5,255 nucleotides of DNA, taken from assembly GCA_003343685.1 (NCBI GenBank), contig QAKS01000055.1, positions 1 through 5,255 on the forward strand, read 5' to 3'. Position 1 is the first letter of the stretch. Every line of letters begins with the position of its first letter. This document shows, piece by piece, positions 1 to 5,255 of the stretch. The notes below the pieces were generated by a model. That model was not told the DNA's origin, ran no database searches, and saw only the letters and a program-made list of their open reading frames with translations. This stretch comes from Clostridiales bacterium (GTDB lineage Bacteria > Bacillota > Clostridia > Christensenellales > Christensenellaceae). The position numbers and the translations under genes are program-made.

Positions 1-1
1 G

Positions 2-927
2 ACAATGGACTATGCGCCGAACATGTGCTATTGCCGGCTATATCTCAACGGGGAATACAGGGGGCTTTACCTGATGACCGAAGCGGTTACCAAGGATGAG
101 GGAAGGATCGACCTGACGGGCCGGAAAAGGGCAGGGCAATCACAAGCTGGCTGATCCGCTGGGACAGGGACGGCAAGGGAGATACACCGCTCGAAAATTA
201 CACGCACTATACATACCAGTCGGGCGTATCAGGACTGGACCTGCGTTATCCGGGGAAGAATACGCTGACCGCGGAACGCAAAGCGTATGTGGAAGCGGAA
301 CTGAACGAGATAGAGAGAGCCATCTATTCCACGGACAGGAGCGACCCGGTGAAGGGCTATGCGTCCTATCTCGATACAAGCGAATTTGCAAAATATTTTG
401 TTATCAACGAGTTTTTCGGAAATGTGGACGCGGGACGCTTTTCTACCTTTTATTATAAGGACATGCGCGGCAAGGTAAAGCCGTGCGTCTGGGATTTCAA
501 CAACGCCTGCGACAACTATATCGACTATGTCTATGACGACAGCGGCTTCAACATGGTGCAGTCGCCTTGGTTCGGACAGCTGTTAAAGGACAGGAATTTT
601 GTGGATGCGGTGATCTATGAATACCGCACCATGCGGAAGGGCGTATTGAGCGACAGCTATCTGGAAGCGTTTCTGGATGATACGAGGGAATATCTCGGCG
701 CTGAAATCGACAGGAACTATGAGGTGTGGGGCTATGTGTTTGAGGCCACGGCTGCCGACGATACGAATTATCTCCATCCCTTTGAACGGAATTACGGAAG
801 CTATGACGAAGCAGTCGCACAGCTGAAGAGCTGGATGAAGGCGCGGGGCGCGTGGATGGATGCTCATATCGAAACGCTGCGCCAGTATTGCAGCGATTCA
901 AAAAATGCTGCACAGGCGGCGGAGTAA
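2..927 (+). CDS. CotH kinase family protein, C-terminal part, interrupted by an apparent frameshift
   Basis: This is the C-terminal part of a CotH-like protein; the start lies upstream of the window. The CotH family, named after the Bacillus spore coat protein, contains atypical protein kinases that phosphorylate secreted or coat proteins. Bases 2-121 read in frame 2 and carry the family motif LNGEYRGLYLMTEAV, where the glutamate belongs to the nucleotide-binding core. From about base 121 the homology continues in frame 1 to the TAA at 925-927. Frame 1 holds the catalytic core: the Asp of FGNVDAG (427-429) and, 22 residues later, the Asp of CVWDFNNA (493-495), matching the two spaced aspartates of the CotH active site. 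The end has the usual helical tail (LKSWMKARGAWMDAHIETL). Both halves keep good coding sequence, so the break is either a recent mutation or a sequencing error. Its target is unknown. CotH proteins also occur in non-spore loci, and the downstream glycan genes suggest a cell-envelope role. Family call sure, function uncertain. Confidence 0.85.
100..151 (+). other. Frameshift zone inside the CotH gene
   Basis: Frame 1 has a TGA stop at 97-99 and frame 2 has a TGA stop at 152-154, so the reading frame must change between them. The protein makes sense as EGRIDLTG in frame 2 and then PEKGRAITSWLIRWD in frame 1, which places the change at about 118-124, in a run of GGG, CC, GG and AAAA. The result is what loss of one base would give: adding back one C or G in the GGGCC tract yields a continuous LTGPEKG. 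No standard slippery heptamer is in the right phase, so programmed slippage is unlikely. Confidence 0.8.
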
Positions 928-932
928 GGAGG
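926..932 (+). promoter_or_regulatory. Ribosome binding site for the TIM-barrel gene, overlapping the CotH stop
   Basis: AAGGAGG is a perfect Shine-Dalgarno. Its first two bases are the end of the CotH TAA stop codon, and four bases separate it from the ATG at 937. It fixes that start and suggests that ribosomes ending on CotH reload here. Confidence 0.85.
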
Positions 933-936
933 CGCA

Positions 937-3066
937 ATGAAAAAATTTCTTATCGTGACGCTCATACTCGTACTGCTGGCAGCCGGAGGATTGTATGGCG
1001 CATATTTTCAGGGAATTTATATTGACTGGCAGCCGGACGCAGAGGTAAGAGCGGATTTTTGTGCAGAGAAGGAGGCGTTTTGGCGCCCCGACGGTCAGGG
1101 AGGACGAGAGTGCATTGTTCTGAGAGGCGTGGATATATCGTCCGCCGTTCCGGGATACTCGGCAGGCGAATTTGCCGCAGAGGAGGAGGACTATCTGCGC
1201 TGGTTTGAGGCTGTTGGGGAGATGGGCGCAAATACCGTCCGCGCCGGCACCGTTATGGACGACGATTTTTACAACGCTCTTTATGCTTATAATACAGGGC
1301 ATGAGGAGCCGTTGTATCTGATGCAGGGAATTTTGGTGTCTGACGAAGTGAACGGCGGCAGGAACGACGCCTACAGCGATGAATTTTTGGGTGGGCTGCT
1401 GAAGGACGGACGGGATGCAGTAGACATCATCCATGGGAGAAAAATACGTCCGGTGAATGAAATGCGCGGCAGCGGCTATTATTTGAAGGATATTTCCAAA
1501 TGGGTCATCGGGTTTATTGTAGGGCAGGAGTGGGACAGCGGAATGATCGCCTATACGGACCACAATACTGCGCATACACCGTCCTATCAGGGAGAGTATT
1601 TTTCGACGACGGCGGAGGCGGGTGCCTTTGAAGCGATGCTGGCGAGGGTGATGGATACGATGGTAAGCTATGAGTCCGCCAAATATAAGAGGCGGCGGCC
1701 GATCGCCTTTGCCAACGACCCTGCAAACGATCCGCTGGAATACGAGCCGTCCTATGCGGCTCAGCTTTCCAAATACAACAGCATTGACGCGGAGCATATT
1801 GTGCCTTCGGACAAAGCGGCCGCCGGATATTTCGCGGCTTACAGGCTGTATGATTTCTGCGAAGGGTTTACGCAGTATCTTTCGGAATCGCAGAAAAGAG
1901 CAATCGGGGGAATGGCGATCGATACCTCTGCGGCATATGGGGGCTACCTGGATTTGATGGCGCAGTATCACTCTATGCCGGTGGTGGCGGCGGGATATGG
2001 CTTTTCTTCGGCGCGGGGAACGACGGACGGAACGCCCAAAACAGAAACAGAACAGGGGGAGGCGCTTGTCCGCATTTACAGGGAAGTGTCAGACGCGGGT
2101 TGGGCCGGCGCGATCATTTCGACATGGCAGGATGTGTGGGGGAGAGATACGTGGAATACCTCTTTCCTGACTGTCAATACACAAAAACAGATGTGGCACG
2201 ATCTTCAGTCGGAGGGGGAGAACTATGGCCTGATGGCCTTTGACCCGGGTGCGTCAGAACGGGCGTGCGTCGTGGACGGGAGCAGCGGCGAATGGGATGA
2301 AGATGACATTGTAGCGCAAACGCAGACAATGACGCTCTCGGCAAAATATGATGGGGAGGGGGTTTACCTGCTCGTGAAGGGGGAGCGCCCAAAAGAGCTG
2401 TTGTATATCCCCCTAGACATAACGGAGGAGAGCGGAAGCAGGATTTCCAAGACGCCCGCGTTGCGCTTCAGCAGGGCTGCGGATTTTTTGCTCTGTGTCG
2501 ACAAAGAGGGTGGACGTCTTCTGGTACAGGAGCGGTACGATTCCCTGCGGGAAAATTTTTTGTTTGAAATCACGGGGGAAGATCCCTTTGCGGACTATCC
2601 GGCACGGGACAGCAGCGCATTCGTCCCCGTGGGAATGGCGCTTAAAAACGGCACTCTCGTTGACGAATCCGTTACGCGGACTCCCGAGGAAATACAAAAG
2701 CTGCGGGCTCTGGCTGTATTTGAGACGGGAAGGCTTTCCGCCGGAAGCGGAAGCAAAAGCAGCGCACAGCCGGATATATGCTTTGGAGAAGACGCCGTTG
2801 AGATACGCCTGCCGTGGCTTTTGCTGAATGTGGTGGATCCGTCCCATATGCTGGTATGCAGCGATTACTATGAAAACTATGGAGTAGAAACGCATGGAGT
2901 TTCGGAAATCTGGATGGGCTTGGGCGACGGAACCGACGAAATCAAAATGGAGAATCTGGCTGTAACGGGATGGCTCAGCCCGAAAACCCACGAACGGCTG
3001 AAGGAATCCTATGGCATTGTTCGGGCAGCATGGAAGGGGGAGAATGCGGATGCGTCTCAGCGTTGA
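937..3066 (+). CDS. Membrane-anchored glycoside hydrolase-like TIM-barrel protein with C-terminal carbohydrate-binding-like domain
   Basis: A 709-residue protein predicted outside the membrane. Lys2-Lys3 followed by a hydrophobic stretch (about 4-25) act as an uncleaved signal anchor or signal peptide. Residues about 58-420 look like a clan-A glycosidase (GH2/GH5-type) barrel: LRGVDIS (62-68) as first strand, MGANTVRAG (96-104) as second, VIGFIVGQEW (190-199) where Glu198 sits at the acid/base position, and STWQDVWGRDTWNTS (395-409) as last strand. The usual nucleophile glutamate is not seen: the seventh strand reads VVAAGYGFSSARG (349-361) with Gly353 in its place. From about 440, VDGSSGEW (446-453) and the following strands resemble a CBM9/DOMON-type beta-sandwich, which in other proteins binds sugars. 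Nearby genes point to handling of a glycan made by the downstream synthase: trimming, binding or guiding it. Similar proteins are sometimes mislabelled as family 2 glycosyltransferases, but no such domain is visible here. Fold call fairly sure; enzymatic activity doubtful. Confidence 0.75.
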   Translation: MKKFLIVTLILVLLAAGGLYGAYFQGIYIDWQPDAEVRADFCAEKEAFWRPDGQGGRECIVLRGVDISSAVPGYSAGEFAAEEEDYLRWFEAVGEMGANTVRAGTVMDDDFYNALYAYNTGHEEPLYLMQGILVSDEVNGGRNDAYSDEFLGGLLKDGRDAVDIIHGRKIRPVNEMRGSGYYLKDISKWVIGFIVGQEWDSGMIAYTDHNTAHTPSYQGEYFSTTAEAGAFEAMLARVMDTMVSYESAKYKRRRPIAFANDPANDPLEYEPSYAAQLSKYNSIDAEHIVPSDKAAAGYFAAYRLYDFCEGFTQYLSESQKRAIGGMAIDTSAAYGGYLDLMAQYHSMPVVAAGYGFSSARGTTDGTPKTETEQGEALVRIYREVSDAGWAGAIISTWQDVWGRDTWNTSFLTVNTQKQMWHDLQSEGENYGLMAFDPGASERACVVDGSSGEWDEDDIVAQTQTMTLSAKYDGEGVYLLVKGERPKELLYIPLDITEESGSRISKTPALRFSRAADFLLCVDKEGGRLLVQERYDSLRENFLFEITGEDPFADYPARDSSAFVPVGMALKNGTLVDESVTRTPEEIQKLRALAVFETGRLSAGSGSKSSAQPDICFGEDAVEIRLPWLLLNVVDPSHMLVCSDYYENYGVETHGVSEIWMGLGDGTDEIKMENLAVTGWLSPKTHERLKESYGIVRAAWKGENADASQR
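3034..3040 (+). promoter_or_regulatory. Ribosome binding site that decides the HEAT gene start
   Basis: AAGGGGG can pair with the 16S tail like AAGGAGG with one G-U wobble. It lies 9 bases before the ATG at 3050 but only 3 before the ATG at 3044, and it is downstream of the ATG at 3011. This favours 3050. The site is inside the end of the preceding gene. Confidence 0.6.
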
Positions 3067-4126
3067 CAGTGTGATTTATTTTTACATGTTTATCTGCATA
3101 GCCCTTCTGGTGTTCAACGTGGCATATATTTTTCGCTCGCGGGGACATTGGAAGTCCCAGCGGAAGAAAATCGAGAAGTGGGAGAATTTTCTGCTGACAG
3201 ACAGAGGAACGATTCGTGCCGCCCATGCGCGCCGTTCCGGGCTGGAGAAGAAGCTGGTGAAAATTGACGAGCTGATGGCGTTTCACAGCGCGCTGGAACC
3301 GCACCTTGAGGAGGTTCAGAGGTATCTGGACAGAAATTACGATATGTTTTTGGTGCTGGCGGTGGAATACAGAAAACGCCCGGCAATGGAGAGGGCTTTT
3401 TTTGCGCATCTCATCGCCGTATATCACCCGGACCGGGGCAGGCGCAATGACAGGCTGTCGGAAATCCTGCTGCAGTTTCTGGATAACTCTACGGTGTACT
3501 GCCGGGAAAATGTATTGCGGGCGCTGTATGCCATGGGCAATGCGGGGGCGGTAGAGCATGCGCTGATGCTCATGCAGGCGAACGGCTGGTATCATAACGA
3601 AAAGCTGCTCTCAGACGGACTGACGTCCTTTGCGGGAGACAGGGAAGCACTGGTGCGCAGGCTCTGGAAGGCGCGCAGCGGCTGGGACGAGCAGCTTCAA
3701 ACTGCGGTGGTGCAGTTTGCCACAAATGTATCCGACAGCATGGCATCGGATTTTCTGGAGGCATTGAACCGCAGAGAGACGCCGGAGGAGACGAGGTTTG
3801 CCCTTGTGCGATATTTTCAGAGGCATCGCTATGAGGAGGCTCGGCCGGCTCTTTTAGAGATGGCGGGGCGGGCAGACGAGGGAGGTCTTGCCATAGCGGC
3901 CTGTGCGGCGCTGTCAAAATATCCGGGGGATGATACGATGAGCGTGCTGAAACAGGCGCTTCACAGCAGAAACTGGCATGTGCGCCGCAATGCGGCAGCA
4001 TCGCTCGTATTGCTGGGCGTGTCGGATGAGGACAAGGAAGAGCTGTATGGCAGCGGCGACCGCTATGCCGGCGAGATGCTGGCTTATATGGCTCGTTTGC
4101 GGGAGAGAAGGGAGGCGAAGGCATGA
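3050..4126 (+). CDS. Single-pass membrane protein with cytoplasmic HEAT-repeat domain
   Basis: A 358-residue protein with one N-terminal membrane helix (about 7-28, VIYFYMFICIALLVFNVAYIF) followed by a strongly basic stretch (RSRGHWKSQRKK, 29-40). By the positive-inside rule this places the rest in the cytoplasm. Residues about 40-140 are charged and helical, perhaps a coiled-coil or linker. From about 145 to 335 there are paired amphipathic helices typical of HEAT repeats, e.g. CRENVLRALYAMGN (151-164) and the clearest unit, NWHVRRNAAASLVLLG (308-323). HEAT arrays bind proteins and have no catalytic residues, so the likely role is a scaffold or regulator of the glycosyltransferase encoded next. 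The gene overlaps the preceding one by 17 bases and the next by 4. The longer start at 3011 adds 13 residues (MALFGQHGRGRMR) that look unlike a leader and has no good ribosome binding site; 3044 is also possible. Fold sure, role inferred from context. Confidence 0.8.
   Translation: MRLSVDSVIYFYMFICIALLVFNVAYIFRSRGHWKSQRKKIEKWENFLLTDRGTIRAAHARRSGLEKKLVKIDELMAFHSALEPHLEEVQRYLDRNYDMFLVLAVEYRKRPAMERAFFAHLIAVYHPDRGRRNDRLSEILLQFLDNSTVYCRENVLRALYAMGNAGAVEHALMLMQANGWYHNEKLLSDGLTSFAGDREALVRRLWKARSGWDEQLQTAVVQFATNVSDSMASDFLEALNRRETPEETRFALVRYFQRHRYEEARPALLEMAGRADEGGLAIAACAALSKYPGDDTMSVLKQALHSRNWHVRRNAAASLVLLGVSDEDKEELYGSGDRYAGEMLAYMARLRERREAKA
4108..4115 (+). promoter_or_regulatory. Ribosome binding site for the glycosyltransferase
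   Basis: AAGGGAGG lies 7 bases before the ATG at 4123, inside the end of the HEAT gene. Together with the ATGA stop/start overlap at 4123-4126 it supports translational coupling of the two genes. Confidence 0.8.
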
Positions 4127-5255
4127 ACGGGGCGATTTCGGCATTTCTGGACGTTGTGGGGATTTTTTTCTTTGTTTATCTGCTGGGGTATGCGTCCTAT
4201 TTGTTTTTGTCCGTATCGGTTGGGGCATATCGCCTGTATCATCTGGATAAAATGCGCCGGATCAAAAACGAGCTGAAGCATGAGTATTACTTCCCGGTAT
4301 CCGTTTTGGTGCCCGCCTATAACGAAGAAGTGACGATATTGGACAGCGTGAAGTCTCTGCTGGATTTAGACTATCGGCTGTATGAGATTATCGTCGTGGA
4401 CGACGGGTCTACAGACAACACGAGCCGGGTTCTGATCGACCACTTTCACATGATGAAGGTGAATCGGCCTGTTAGGCAGTCTGTCCCGTGCCAGCCTTTG
4501 GAAGCCGTATACGAGACGGAGGACACCCGCGTCAGGCTGACGCTCATACGGAAGAAAAACGGAGGGAAAGGGGATGCGCTGAATATGGGAATCAATGCGG
4601 CGCGGTTTCCCTACTTTCTTTGCATTGACGCGGATTCTATGCTGCAGAAGGACTCGCTGGAAAGAATCGTACAGCCGGCAATGGAGGACGACAGCGTGGT
4701 GGCGGTAGGCGGGCTGATCAGGGTGGCGCAGTGCGTCAAGATGGAAGAGGGGAATGTGCCGAGTTATCATCTGCCTTGGAACCTGCTTACGTGTATGCAG
4801 GTAATGGAGTATGACCGCTCCTTTCTGGCCTCGCGAATTCTGCTGGACAGCTTCAACGGGAATCTGATTATATCAGGTGCATTTGGGCTGTTCAAAAAAG
4901 ATATTGCAGTCGCCGTGGGAGGATACGATGCAAATACGCTGGGAGAGGACATGGAACTGGTGGTAAAGCTGCATGTGTTCTGCCGGAATAATCAGACACC
5001 CTATTCAATACGGTATGAGCCGAATGCGATTTGCTGGAGTCAGGCTCCTGCGTCTTTAGGGGATATCAGAAAGCAGCGCAGACGGTGGCATCTGGGATTG
5101 TTTCAATGTATGACGAAGCACAGAAGTATGTTTCTGCGGCCGCGATTTGGCCTTGTAGGGTCGGTGTCATACCTGTACTATCTGCTGTACGAGCTGTTTT
5201 CGCCGCAGATTGAACTGTTTGGGCTGGCGGCAATGATCTTGGCAGGCTGTATGGG
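4123..5255 (+). CDS. Processive family 2 glycosyltransferase (polysaccharide synthase), 3' end cut by the window
   Basis: The first 377 residues of a membrane-embedded GT2 enzyme of the cellulose/hyaluronan/poly-GlcNAc synthase superfamily, which joins sugars from nucleotide-sugar donors in the cytoplasm and moves the chain through its own membrane helices. Visible in order: N-terminal hydrophobic segment (about 8-36), VPAYNEE (63-69), VDDGSTD (92-98, UDP-binding aspartates), NGGKGDALNMG (146-156), DAD (169-171, the DxD metal site), SGAFGLF (about residue 250), GED (274-276, catalytic base, TED-like) and QRRRW (318-322, the QxxRW motif that holds the acceptor). Hydrophobic helices begin again at about 344 and run off the end, as expected for the C-terminal membrane part. 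Compared with IcaA/BcsA-type enzymes there seems to be extra sequence between VDDGSTD and the NGGK motif (about 108-132). No PilZ domain can be seen, but one could lie beyond the window. Polymer not identifiable. Its start overlaps the HEAT gene stop (ATGA). Confidence 0.92.
   Translation, partial: MNGAISAFLDVVGIFFFVYLLGYASYLFLSVSVGAYRLYHLDKMRRIKNELKHEYYFPVSVLVPAYNEEVTILDSVKSLLDLDYRLYEIIVVDDGSTDNTSRVLIDHFHMMKVNRPVRQSVPCQPLEAVYETEDTRVRLTLIRKKNGGKGDALNMGINAARFPYFLCIDADSMLQKDSLERIVQPAMEDDSVVAVGGLIRVAQCVKMEEGNVPSYHLPWNLLTCMQVMEYDRSFLASRILLDSFNGNLIISGAFGLFKKDIAVAVGGYDANTLGEDMELVVKLHVFCRNNQTPYSIRYEPNAICWSQAPASLGDIRKQRRRWHLGLFQCMTKHRSMFLRPRFGLVGSVSYLYYLLYELFSPQIELFGLAAMILAGCM

Noticed and set aside
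118..130. Programmed -1 ribosomal frameshifting in the CotH gene.
   Set aside because: The zero-frame codons are CGG AAA AGG; no X-XXY-YYZ heptamer is in phase, and slipping Lys-tRNA from AAA to GAA gives a first-position mismatch. No obvious stimulatory hairpin was noticed by eye.
289..927. A separate gene starting at the GTG at 289.
   Set aside because: The CotH homology extends in the same frame back to about base 121, and the GTG is an internal Val codon (AYVEAE) with no ribosome binding site; this is the tail of the frameshifted gene.
898..1971. A 357-residue open frame on the - strand opposite the barrel gene.
   Set aside because: It is fully antisense to a well-supported gene, has no family-like motifs, its composition (many His, Arg, Pro, Cys and Ile in no order) is that of a shadow frame, and it crosses the junction of two real genes.
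2413..2991. A 192-residue - strand open frame, and other long - strand frames at 2975-3595, 3570-4124 and 4366-4770.
   Set aside because: All lie opposite clearly coding + strand sequence and show no recognisable domain or ribosome binding site context; they are shadows.
5031..5213. A small + strand open frame.
   Set aside because: It overlaps the QRRRW region and membrane segments of the GT2 in another frame; the GT2 reading is certain.

Overview
The window looks like part of one tightly packed, single-strand operon from a low-to-mid-GC Firmicute, most likely a gut clostridium of the Lachnospiraceae type. That assignment is an inference from strong AAGGAGG-type ribosome binding sites, roughly balanced GC and the gene families present; no marker gene proves the taxon. 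All four genes are on the + strand and the window cuts the first and the last. I see no tRNA, rRNA, CRISPR array, insertion sequence or internal terminator, and no stretch over 300 bases without a gene.

Layout: (1) bases 2-927, the C-terminal part of a CotH-family atypical kinase, split by an apparent one-base frameshift near base 120; (2) 937-3066, a membrane-anchored extracytoplasmic protein with a glycoside-hydrolase-like TIM barrel and a C-terminal beta-sandwich that resembles a carbohydrate-binding module; (3) 3050-4126, a single-pass membrane protein with a cytoplasmic HEAT-repeat domain; (4) 4123-5255 (runs off the end), a processive, membrane-embedded family 2 glycosyltransferase with all the catalytic motifs of the cellulose/hyaluronan/poly-GlcNAc synthase superfamily. 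The junctions are a 9-base gap with the Shine-Dalgarno overlapping the upstream stop, a 17-base overlap, and a 4-base ATGA overlap, so the genes are probably translated together.

The simplest reading is an exopolysaccharide synthesis and export machine. The glycosyltransferase makes and extrudes a glycan, the HEAT protein sits on the cytoplasmic face as an adaptor or regulator, and the TIM-barrel protein meets the emerging chain outside. The CotH protein may phosphorylate a partner protein or the surface structure. The most unusual points are that the TIM barrel seems to lack the usual nucleophile glutamate (Gly353 in its place), so it may be a glycan-binding pseudoenzyme, and that a CotH kinase sits in a polysaccharide synthase operon. 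Polymer identity and the role of the kinase cannot be read from the sequence.
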